Shown here piece by piece: positions 1 to 5,765 of a DNA stretch of 8,511 bases. The stretch spans positions 1-8,511 of the forward strand of contig JALOTS010000114.1 in assembly GCA_025457785.1 (NCBI GenBank), written 5' to 3'. A model generated the notes under the pieces. It searched no databases. It had not been told where the DNA came from and saw only the letters and a program-made list of their open reading frames with translations. A program made the translations under genes and the position numbers. The stretch is from Pontiellaceae bacterium. GTDB taxonomy: Bacteria > Verrucomicrobiota > Kiritimatiellia > Kiritimatiellales > Tichowtungiaceae. Position 1 is the stretch's first letter. Each line of letters starts with the position of its first letter.

Positions 1-1
1 T

Positions 2-163
2 GTCATGGTCACACACGAGCTCGATATCGCCGCCTATTGCAAACGGATCATCGTGATGCGTGACGGACGGATTATCAGCGATACGCAAAACGAAACCCGC
101 CGTTCTGCCGACGAAGAAATGGCAGCTCTCAACCGTGCTGAAGAAAGCGCAAACCTCAGTTGA
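2..163 (+). CDS. ABC transporter ATP-binding protein, C-terminal end (partial)
   Basis: Only the last 53 codons are in the window; the reading frame is open from the left edge and stops at TGA 161-163. The visible start reads VMVTHELDIAAYCKRIIVM, followed by RDGRI. This is the end of an ABC nucleotide-binding domain: the hydrophobic strand leading to the H-loop histidine (in 'VTHE'), then the 'D..AAYCKRIIVMRDGRI' strand typical of the LolD/MacB ATPase family. The Walker A, Q-loop, signature and Walker B motifs would lie upstream. A charged tail of about 25 residues follows. The stop codon sits three bases before the ATG of the permease gene, so the two are translationally coupled and form one transporter. 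The ATPase would couple cytoplasmic ATP hydrolysis to the FtsX-type permease. Assignment as an ABC ATPase is firm; the substrate is not visible. Confidence 0.9.
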   Translation, partial: VMVTHELDIAAYCKRIIVMRDGRIISDTQNETRRSADEEMAALNRAEESANLS

Positions 164-165
164 TT

Positions 166-1410
166 ATGCTTACAACACTCAAGTCCTTTCTGGCTCAGTC
201 CGGGCAAACCGTCATCATCGCGCTGCGCGCTTTGCGGCGCAACAAACTGCGTTCGGGTCTCACCTCGCTCGGCATCATCATTGGTGTTGCTTCTGTTGTG
301 ACGATCGTTGCCGTTGGTAACGGTGCAGAAGCACGTATTACCGGCGAGATTTCCTCGCTCGGCCAGAACATGCTTTGGGTCTGGGGTCGCGGACGGACTT
401 TCGGCAGAGCAAGTTCCGGGCTCAGTGGAGCAGGCGTCATTACATCGGCCGACGCGGAGGCCATTGCCCGCGAAATATCCAGCGTAGTTGCACTTAGTCC
501 GGGCGTCGACAAATCCGTTCAGGCCATCGCCAACGGGCGGAACTGGGCTACTGAGGTTTCCGGCGCATCAGAGGCGTATCTGAGTATTCGCAACATGAAA
601 CTCACCGCTGGCTCAATGTTTACTGCCCGCGATGTTCGCGCCTCAGCAAAAGTCGCGGTCATTGGCTCTAAACCCGCCCATGAATTATTCGGCCCGTTGA
701 ATCCCATTGGTCAAACCGTGCGTGTGGGCCATATTCCCTTCATCATCATCGGCCTGTTGGAAGCCAAAGGCGCAAGTATGGTAGAGCAGAATCCAGACGA
801 TATAATTATTATTCCCTACACCACCGCCATGAAGCGTATCACCGGTCAAAAATATCTGGACTACATGACGATGCAAATCAGCAGCGCTGGCCAGGTGGAT
901 AATGCCCGGAAGCAAATCAAAAGCCTGCTGCGCCAACGGCATCGCCTGTCCGCTGAATGGGAAGATGATTTTGAGATGCAAAACCTCGAGGAAATTACTG
1001 ACAAAGTCGGGTCAATTACAACCATCTTCACTCTTCTGCTGGGTGCAATCGCCGGCCTGTCTCTTCTGGTTGGCGGAATCGGCATCATGAATATTATGCT
1101 GGTCAGCGTCACCGAACGCACCCGGGAAATCGGTATCCGCGTGGCCGTCGGGGCGCAGCCTGCATCCATTAAATTGCAGTTTCTGATCGAAGCCGTCATC
1201 TTAAGTCTGCTGGGCGGACTCATCGGGGTGTTGCTTGGCGTTGGCATATCAGAGCTGATGAGATTTATAGTCGACTTCAAGGCGATCGTATCGATCAACT
1301 CAATTTTTATCGCCTTTGGTGTAAGCGTCATGATCGGCGTTTTTTTCGGTTATTATCCTGCCCGTAAAGCCGCCGCTCTTAATCCGATTGACGCCCTGCG
1401 CTATGAGTAG
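166..1410 (+). CDS. MacB/FtsX-family ABC transporter permease
   Basis: A 414-residue inner-membrane protein with the standard MacB-type plan. There is one N-terminal transmembrane helix (about residues 30-50, GLTSLGIIIGVASVVTIVAV), a large periplasmic core domain (about 55-280), and a C-terminal FtsX domain with three helices (about 288-313, 341-366, 377-396). The cytoplasmic loop 'VTERTREIGIRVAVGA' (315-330) is the family hallmark that contacts the ATPase. The C-terminus 'ALNPIDALRYE' is the usual family ending, so the gene is complete. Unlike E. coli MacB, the ATPase is a separate upstream gene, as in many MacB-like and LolCDE-like systems. In such systems the periplasmic domain moves peptides, antibiotics or lipoproteins with the help of a membrane-fusion protein. 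I chose the ATG at 166; a TTG at 160, overlapping the ATPase stop, would add two residues. Neither has a strong Shine-Dalgarno, which fits translational coupling. Substrate unknown. Confidence 0.93.
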   Translation: MLTTLKSFLAQSGQTVIIALRALRRNKLRSGLTSLGIIIGVASVVTIVAVGNGAEARITGEISSLGQNMLWVWGRGRTFGRASSGLSGAGVITSADAEAIAREISSVVALSPGVDKSVQAIANGRNWATEVSGASEAYLSIRNMKLTAGSMFTARDVRASAKVAVIGSKPAHELFGPLNPIGQTVRVGHIPFIIIGLLEAKGASMVEQNPDDIIIIPYTTAMKRITGQKYLDYMTMQISSAGQVDNARKQIKSLLRQRHRLSAEWEDDFEMQNLEEITDKVGSITTIFTLLLGAIAGLSLLVGGIGIMNIMLVSVTERTREIGIRVAVGAQPASIKLQFLIEAVILSLLGGLIGVLLGVGISELMRFIVDFKAIVSINSIFIAFGVSVMIGVFFGYYPARKAAALNPIDALRYE

Positions 1411-1446
1411 TTTTCTCCAAGGCTGCGGAGACGCAACCAACAGTTG

Positions 1447-1459
1447 AGCACTGAGTGCT
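1447..1459. repeat. Short intergenic palindrome after permease gene
   Basis: AGCAC and GTGCT flank a TGA loop, giving a perfect 5-bp dyad inside the phrase GTTGAGCACTGAGTGCTGA. It lies 36 bp after the permease stop. It could be a dispersed mini-repeat or a weak RNA hairpin; there is no T-tract after it, so it is not called as a terminator. Confidence 0.4.
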
Positions 1460-1483
1460 GACCCTTTGAGTTTCGGCAACATG

Positions 1484-1509
1484 GCCCCTGCCGGGCTGTC
1501 TTGTTATTC
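1484..1509 (+). terminator. Weak terminator-like hairpin after the ABC operon
   Basis: GCCC (1484-1487) and GGGC (1493-1496) form a 4-bp GC stem with a 5-nt loop, followed by the T-rich stretch TGTCTTGTTATTC. It lies between the permease stop and the end of the convergent glycosidase gene, where termination would be expected. The stem is short and the T-tract is interrupted, so this is only a candidate. Confidence 0.25.
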
Positions 1510-1523
1510 GTTATTGGTTATTG
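1503..1523. repeat. Three-copy heptamer tandem repeat
   Basis: GTTATTC, GTTATTG and GTTATTG follow each other without a gap. The array ends four bases before the stop codon of the convergent glycosidase gene. It is a simple-sequence array of the type that can vary in copy number; no coding role is visible. Confidence 0.6.
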
Positions 1524-1526
1524 ACG

Positions 1527-3104
1527 TCACACACGCCTCTTCTTTTCATGGCTGCCGCTTAGCGTTGCATCGATCAGGGATACCGGTTTTTCGTCCAGCA
1601 GAAGCTCTTCCAACGTGCCCCATCCGTCTGCCTTTATTTCATAGACCGCATTCCTGTATCTGAAGTTTTTTATATGCAGATCCTGCAACGCTTCGGGCAC
1701 GCAGGGCGCACTGAAACGGATTCCGTTCGGATCGTATTCCAGCCCCAGCATTCCGTAATAGATCATCGAAACAAAGCCCATGGCATGCCACAACTGGCCC
1801 GGATAGCGCCACCCTTTCCCGGTGTCCCAACTGATGCATTCCATAAATGTTTTTTCCATGGCGGCATCGCGCACCACTCCGAAAAAGATCGTGTTCAGAT
1901 CATTCGTTTTACGGTGCTGAGCCGCGGCAATCGCCAGTCCGGTTTCGGTTTGCACCCACACATCCCGACCCAGATAGGTTTTAAGCGGAACATAATGACG
2001 CTCGCAATACCCATATTCGTTAAAGGCCGCCTGGTTGTTTTCAAAAACAGAAAGGGTCCGTGCGGTATCGGCAATCCCCCATCTGGGCCAGACCGCCAGA
2101 CTTTGCCCGAAATTTTCCCAGCAGCCCCTTTCGTATCCGGGGGTTCCTTTACGTCCCTCCGTGTAATATCCCGCTGACGGATTCCAGAATTTTTCCCGGA
2201 CGTTCTGTTTAATGGTTTCCGATCGTTTCCGCCATTCGCCGATAACGGACGGATCTTCTCCCGTCATCGCACCCATTTCCGCCATGGAGCGATAGGCCTC
2301 CGCATAGACAATCTGCGTGCTGAACGCATAGCCGCCGTTGATTTCTTTCTGGCGGCCCTCATCGGTATCCAGAAAAGAGGATTGTACCGCCATGCCCAAT
2401 CCTTCGGTTTCGTCATACTTGATCTGCTCTATCCTTTTTTTCAGATCGGCATAGGTCTCTTTAATCAGGCTGAAATCGCCAGTGACAAGGTAATAGTCCC
2501 AAACGCCGACCGCCGGAAGAGCCAGTCCGTCTTCACCATTGTCGATTCCCTGAGAACTGATATAGGCGAGAGACGCCCGGGCGGTCTTCGGATCATAAAA
2601 ACTGCCCATCAGCATGGAAATATAAACGGTATCGCGATTCCAGACCCCGTATCCCTCGCCTCGCCGGAAGCCGGCCTGCCACATCCCCGCCGTCTCGCCT
2701 TTCTCCGGGTAACGGAGAAACTCACCCGACTGGCAGCGATAAAGCGTATCCAGCGCGCACTTGTACACCGCATCAACGATCCTGTGCCCGGTCGAGAGAG
2801 ATGGATAGTCCGCAATCGCCTCTGCCGGAGTAAACCAGTTACCGGGATAGACCTTCGATGCATCCACCTTCGGGTGATATCCGGGAACAACCGGCGAATA
2901 GAGTTTCGTGCCGTCCGGTGAATGCGCCGTCTCACCGTATGCGGAGTCAGACACTTTATCGGAATAAACAGTGTACGACTTCGACTGAAAAAGAACCGGC
3001 TCAACAGCCGGTTGCGCAGTCGGTCCTGTTTCCGGCAGACCGTCCGGTAAACAGCACCCGCACCGCAGCAGCAGGAAACAAAATAATAACCGACGTGTAT
3101 TCAT
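1527..3104 (-). CDS. Exported six-hairpin glycoside hydrolase (family unassigned)
   Basis: A 525-residue protein starting with a secretion signal, MNTRRLLFCFLLLRCGCC. The cysteines suggest a lipoprotein, but the lipobox is not canonical. The body resembles the (alpha/alpha)6 barrel glycosidases (amylo-alpha-1,6-glucosidase, GH63, trehalase and rhamnosidase-like proteins). Supporting motifs are 'GMWQAGFRRGEGYGVWNRDTVY' near 140-161 (cut here: key residues W155-N156-R157-D158), the repeated helical pairs, 'ENFGQSLAVWPRWG', 'VWVQTETGLAIAAA' (383-395) and 'YPGQLWHAMGFVSMIYYGML' (434-453). A small beta domain follows, with 'GIRFSAPCVPEAL' and 'FRYRNAVYEIKADGWG'. D158 is a plausible catalytic acid and E386 or E422 a plausible partner, by analogy only. 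The frame is open up to a TTG at 3212, but the ATG at 3104 begins the signal peptide and is preferred, although no clear Shine-Dalgarno is seen. It is transcribed divergently from the beta-helix gene. Substrate and GH family cannot be fixed by eye. Confidence 0.82.
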   Translation of the reverse strand: MNTRRLLFCFLLLRCGCCLPDGLPETGPTAQPAVEPVLFQSKSYTVYSDKVSDSAYGETAHSPDGTKLYSPVVPGYHPKVDASKVYPGNWFTPAEAIADYPSLSTGHRIVDAVYKCALDTLYRCQSGEFLRYPEKGETAGMWQAGFRRGEGYGVWNRDTVYISMLMGSFYDPKTARASLAYISSQGIDNGEDGLALPAVGVWDYYLVTGDFSLIKETYADLKKRIEQIKYDETEGLGMAVQSSFLDTDEGRQKEINGGYAFSTQIVYAEAYRSMAEMGAMTGEDPSVIGEWRKRSETIKQNVREKFWNPSAGYYTEGRKGTPGYERGCWENFGQSLAVWPRWGIADTARTLSVFENNQAAFNEYGYCERHYVPLKTYLGRDVWVQTETGLAIAAAQHRKTNDLNTIFFGVVRDAAMEKTFMECISWDTGKGWRYPGQLWHAMGFVSMIYYGMLGLEYDPNGIRFSAPCVPEALQDLHIKNFRYRNAVYEIKADGWGTLEELLLDEKPVSLIDATLSGSHEKKRRV

Positions 3105-3191
3105 AACAGCCGAGAGCGTACAAACAGCCCGCTGCCAAGGAAAGGTCAAAACATAGATTCTTCGAGAGGCCCCCTTCTCTTTTTTCGGATC

Positions 3192-3251
3192 GTCGGGCCG
3201 GTATTGTTCCAACCCTCAGGTTTTGCCGTTGACGAACTATACCGGCCGGAC
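3192..3251. promoter_or_regulatory. Divergent-promoter inverted repeat (13-bp arms)
   Basis: The left arm is 3192-3204 (GTCGGGCCGGTAT) and the right arm 3239-3251 (ATACCGGCCGGAC). They are reverse complements at 12 of 13 positions and are separated by 34 bp. Each core contains CCGG-type palindromic sequence. The dyad lies in the shared upstream region of the glycosidase and beta-helix genes, and its right arm fills the spacer of the candidate promoter at 3229-3257. That is where a repressor operator would sit. A 5' leader hairpin is the alternative. Confidence 0.45.
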
Positions 3252-3257
3252 TACGTT
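3229..3257 (+). promoter_or_regulatory. Candidate sigma-70 promoter for beta-helix gene
   Basis: TTGACG (3229-3234) matches the -35 consensus at five of six positions. After a 17-bp spacer comes TACGTT (3252-3257), which keeps the T, A and final T of TATAAT. The start of transcription would fall near 3264, about 35 bp before the ATG at 3299. The -10 match is weak, and PVC promoters need not follow the E. coli consensus. Confidence 0.35.
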
Positions 3258-3283
3258 GTTTCGCATTACGGGCTCTGTAAAAC

Positions 3284-3290
3284 AAGGGGA
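3284..3290 (+). promoter_or_regulatory. Shine-Dalgarno of beta-helix gene
   Basis: AAGGGGA ends eight bases before the ATG at 3299. It is the clearest ribosome binding site in the window and fixes the start, which also begins a good signal peptide. Confidence 0.7.
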
Positions 3291-3298
3291 ACTGCGAA

Positions 3299-4876
3299 AT
3301 GGCAGGAATAAAAAAAGCAATCTGTCTTATCATTGCCGTCTCATCTACATCCGTTTTTGCGAAAACGTGCTATGTATCAACGAACGGCACATCCGTTGCG
3401 CCCTACTCCAGTTGGGAAACTGCGGCAACCAATATTCAGGACGCTATTAATGCGGCAACCTCGTACCTTGATGTGGTTCTGATCACCAACGGAACATACT
3501 ATCCGCCGGACGCACTTTATGTTTCATCGTCCGTAACGATTAAAAGCGTCAACGGTCCGGAAGTAACCATCATCGATGCGCAGGATGCCCATCGCTGCTT
3601 CCTTCTTGAAAACATGTACTGCACCATCAGCGGATTGACCCTTACCCGCGGACATGCAACCGGAACGTTTCCCGACAATTGCGGCGGGGGCGTTTACTGC
3701 AAAAATTATGCAACCCGGCCGACGCTGACGAACTGCATCATTACCGCCAATGCTGCGGACAGCAGAGGTGGAGGGATGTATTACGGTGTTGCGAAAAACT
3801 GCCGATTCAGCGGGAACACGGCAACCGATTACGGAGGCGGCATGATGGGCGGCACAGCCTCCCAGTGCATTTTCAGCGATAACAGTGCCGGTCAGGGCGG
3901 CGGCATTCACAGCACCACCGCCGATCACTGTACGATCAGCGGCAACACGGCAACATCGTATGGCGGAGGAGCCTCGGAATCCTCCGTGAACTACAGCTTC
4001 ATTGCCGGAAACCATGCCGGCTTCGGCGGGGGCGGAACGCATAACGGATCGGCCTCCCACTGTACGGTTTCAGTAAACGCTGCCGACGATCGCGGCGGCG
4101 GAAGCTATGGCACAACACTGAATCATTGCACGGTTACCGGCAACGCCTCTGTGTGGTATGGAGGCGGAGTGTTCAGCGGCTCGGTACAAAACAGCATCGT
4201 CTGGCATAACACCGTAAAGGACCAGGGAAACGATATCTACAGCGCCTCTGCCTCCCGCACCTGTTCGCCGGATGTAACCCACGGTTCCGCCGGATGCATC
4301 ACCAACCGCCCGCTGCTGGCGGATTCCGCCGGGCACCTGCATTTCAACTCACCCTGCATCGATGCGGCCGCAGCCGGTGCTGTTGAAGATATCGAAGGAA
4401 CCCCCCGCCCTCTCGACGGGGATGCCAACGGCAGCGCCGTTCCGGATATCGGCGCCTATGAATTCGCCAGTTCAGCCGTTGATTCCGACAACGATGGACT
4501 CGATGACAGCGCAGAGGTTTACACCTATCGAACCAATCCAAAAAACACCGACTCCGATCATGACGGACGGCTCGACGGCGATGAAGTTGCCATGGGATTC
4601 AGCCCCTCTTTCGATGAATCGCCTGCCATCGCCCTGGGCAGGGATGACGTGCTCAACGATCCGGCAGGATATGATCTCTACACATCGAACTCCATTGCCG
4701 ACCTGAATATGGGCTGCCTGATGCTCCAGACCAGTAACGAATGGATTCGCCTGAACCTCCAGCTCGAGCAGTGCACCAATCTAACAGAGAATGTCTGGAC
4801 CAACGCCGGTGATCCGGTTCTTTGGCAACACCCCGCCGTTGATGGAAAATCATTCTATCGAATACGGGGAGAATAA
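3299..4876 (+). CDS. Secreted right-handed parallel beta-helix protein, choice-of-anchor Q type with TSP3 loops
   Basis: A 525-residue secreted protein. The signal peptide is residues 1-21, with likely cleavage after 'SVFA'. 'TCYVSTNGTSVAPYSSWETA' followed by 'ATNIQDAINAA' (23-53) is the usual N-terminal cap of these pectate-lyase-fold proteins. Then come about seven coils of about 22 residues, each with a GGG turn (near residues 157, 179, 200, 222, 243, 266, 288). The motif 'SPCIDAAAAG ... GTPRPLDGDANG ... DIGAYEF' (351-389) closes the helix domain. Two thrombospondin type-3 calcium loops follow (D395-SDNDGLDD and D418-SDHDGRLDGDE). The tail 'VWTNAGDPVLWQHPAVDGKS' then 'FYRIRGE' resembles C-terminal domains of many secreted PVC proteins. 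No lyase catalytic residues can be assigned, so binding, surface structure or polysaccharide processing are all possible. It is divergent from the glycosidase and may share its regulation. Confidence 0.88.
   Translation: MAGIKKAICLIIAVSSTSVFAKTCYVSTNGTSVAPYSSWETAATNIQDAINAATSYLDVVLITNGTYYPPDALYVSSSVTIKSVNGPEVTIIDAQDAHRCFLLENMYCTISGLTLTRGHATGTFPDNCGGGVYCKNYATRPTLTNCIITANAADSRGGGMYYGVAKNCRFSGNTATDYGGGMMGGTASQCIFSDNSAGQGGGIHSTTADHCTISGNTATSYGGGASESSVNYSFIAGNHAGFGGGGTHNGSASHCTVSVNAADDRGGGSYGTTLNHCTVTGNASVWYGGGVFSGSVQNSIVWHNTVKDQGNDIYSASASRTCSPDVTHGSAGCITNRPLLADSAGHLHFNSPCIDAAAAGAVEDIEGTPRPLDGDANGSAVPDIGAYEFASSAVDSDNDGLDDSAEVYTYRTNPKNTDSDHDGRLDGDEVAMGFSPSFDESPAIALGRDDVLNDPAGYDLYTSNSIADLNMGCLMLQTSNEWIRLNLQLEQCTNLTENVWTNAGDPVLWQHPAVDGKSFYRIRGE
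3767..4168 (+). repeat. Beta-helix coil repeats (about 66 bp)
   Basis: Inside the beta-helix gene, GGG turns recur every 21-23 codons. Some coils are near copies at DNA level: SGNTATDYGGG (171-181) and SGNTATSYGGG (214-224), 43 residues apart, share the run AACACGGCAAC. NAADSRGGG (151-159) and NAADDRGGG (260-268) are 109 residues apart. This suggests growth of the array by duplication of one or more coils. Confidence 0.7.
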
Positions 4877-4913
4877 TCCCATGCAGCAGAGCCTCACCAA
4901 CGCCTGCTTCTTT

Positions 4914-4938
4914 CGTTTCCGGTCACGGCCCGTAAACG
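4914..4938 (+). terminator. Weak hairpin after beta-helix gene
   Basis: CGTTT (4914-4918) and AAACG (4934-4938) pair, then after one mismatch CGG and CCG add three more pairs. It lies 38 bp after the beta-helix stop. There is no T-tract, so a terminator role is speculative. Confidence 0.2.
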
Positions 4939-4949
4939 TACCGCTCTTC

Positions 4950-4987
4950 GATTACGAAACCGTAATCTGAAAAGGAATGGTTTCAGA
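4950..4987. promoter_or_regulatory. Two overlapping dyads upstream of the response regulator gene
   Basis: First dyad: GATTACG (4950-4956), AAAC, CGTAATC (4961-4967), a perfect 7-bp palindrome with a 4-nt centre. Second dyad: TCTGAAA (4966-4972), 8 nt, TTTCAGA (4981-4987), also perfect over 7 bp. They overlap by two bases and end 25 bp before the response regulator ATG. They could be operators for autoregulation (CusR-type regulators are known to bind an inverted repeat, though of different sequence), or alternative leader RNA hairpins. Confidence 0.35.
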
Positions 4988-5012
4988 GAGCAGGTCTTGG
5001 TAGTATCCGGAA

Positions 5013-5681
5013 ATGAATGTGCTGCTGGTTGAGGATGAAGCGAAAATCGCGTCGTTTGTCTGTAAAGGACTCGAGGCGGCGGGTTTTTCAATAACAGTTT
5101 CCGATGATGGGAACCAGGCACTCGAACTGGCGACAACCGGTTCGTTCGATGTGATCCTGCTCGATATCATGCTTCCGGGCCGTGACGGGCTCAGCATCCT
5201 GAAAGAACTGCGCGAGCGGCGCAACACCGTTCCGGTGATCCTGATTACCGCCCGATCGGAAATCAATCAGCGGGTTGAAGGCCTCGAACTGGGCGCGGAC
5301 GATTACATTACTAAACCTTTTTTTATGGACGAACTGATCGCCAGGGTGAAAGCGGTCGTTCGGCGAACCACGGGAGAAACGCTCAGCGTGCTGCACTCCG
5401 GCAAACTGAAGATCAACCTCATCACCCGCCGTGCGCAGTATGGCGATGAAGAAATCATTTTTGCGCCGCGGGAATTCAGCCTGCTGGAGCATCTCATGCG
5501 TTCACCCGGCAAGATCTTCACCCGCGATCAATTGCTTGAGCAGGTCTGGGGCTACGGCTTTGACCCGCACACCAATCTGGTCGAAGTCTGCATCCGGCGC
5601 ATCCGTGAGAAAATCCGCTACGACACCTGCATTGAAACCGTGCGCGGCGTCGGCTACCGCTTTAACAAAAATGAGATTTAA
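5013..5681 (+). CDS. OmpR/PhoB-family response regulator, CusR-like
   Basis: A complete 222-residue DNA-binding response regulator of normal family length. The receiver domain (1 to about 117) has the acidic pair E7-D8, phospho-acceptor D51 in 'LLDIMLPGRDG', T79 in 'VILITARSE', and K101-P102 in 'DDYITKPFFMDEL'. All residues needed for phosphorylation and switching are present. The C-terminal winged helix (about 128-222) includes 'APREFSLLEHLMRSPGKIFT', 'RDQLLEQVWGYGFDPHTNLV' and 'EVCIRRIREKI', with the closing 'ETVRGVGYRF' wing. The 'WGYGFDPHTN' phrase is close to CusR/CopR-type metal regulators, but such regulators are common and the signal cannot be inferred. The kinase gene follows after 84 bp. 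Two dyads lie just upstream (4950-4987). The Shine-Dalgarno is weak (CCGGA just before the ATG). Confidence 0.95.
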   Translation: MNVLLVEDEAKIASFVCKGLEAAGFSITVSDDGNQALELATTGSFDVILLDIMLPGRDGLSILKELRERRNTVPVILITARSEINQRVEGLELGADDYITKPFFMDELIARVKAVVRRTTGETLSVLHSGKLKINLITRRAQYGDEEIIFAPREFSLLEHLMRSPGKIFTRDQLLEQVWGYGFDPHTNLVEVCIRRIREKIRYDTCIETVRGVGYRFNKNEI

Positions 5682-5687
5682 AATGGA

Positions 5688-5756
5688 ACCACGGAATACA
5701 CAGAGCACACGGAAAACAAATGTCTCAATTTCTGTGTATTCAGTGTATTCCGTGGT
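5688..5756. repeat. Intergenic inverted repeat between response regulator and kinase
   Basis: The left arm 5688-5713 and right arm 5731-5756 are each 26 nt; 22 of 26 positions are Watson-Crick pairs, two of the others are G-T wobbles, and the loop is 17 nt. The outer 14 bp (ACCACGGAATACAC and its complement) are perfect. The arms contain repeated 'GAATACAC' and 'GCACACGGA' type words. Similar CACGG/ACACGG-rich mini-repeats are, from memory, widespread in PVC and some other genomes. It begins six bases after the response regulator stop and ends nine bases before the kinase ATG, so it is a non-coding insertion within the operon. Confidence 0.8.
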
Positions 5757-5758
5757 GA
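5754..5758 (+). promoter_or_regulatory. Kinase ribosome binding site, overlapping the repeat
   Basis: GGTGA lies seven bases before the ATG at 5766 and is complementary to the UCACC of the 16S anti-Shine-Dalgarno. Its first three bases (GGT) are the last three of the inverted repeat, paired with ACC at 5688-5690 in the predicted hairpin. No other ribosome binding site is visible. Confidence 0.4.
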
Positions 5759-5765
5759 ATTAAAT

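Noticed and set aside
2382..2921. A 179-codon plus-strand ORF opposite the glycosidase
   Set aside because: It is antisense to a gene with clear motifs over its whole length; no recognisable protein features and no ribosome binding site.
3105..3212. A 36-residue N-terminal extension of the glycosidase from a TTG codon at 3212
   Set aside because: It would bury the obvious signal peptide beginning at ATG 3104 and has no ribosome binding site; TTG is also the rarer start.
3767..4168. CRISPR-like regular repeats
   Set aside because: The roughly 66-bp period is in frame, keeps protein motifs rather than DNA identity, and has no constant repeat unit with unique spacers. It encodes beta-helix coils.
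5431..5763. A 110-codon plus-strand ORF across the response regulator end and the intergenic gap
   Set aside because: Its first part is a shifted frame of the response regulator, and its tail (phrases like VYSVYSVVN) is just the translation of the inverted repeat. It has no domain or start signal.
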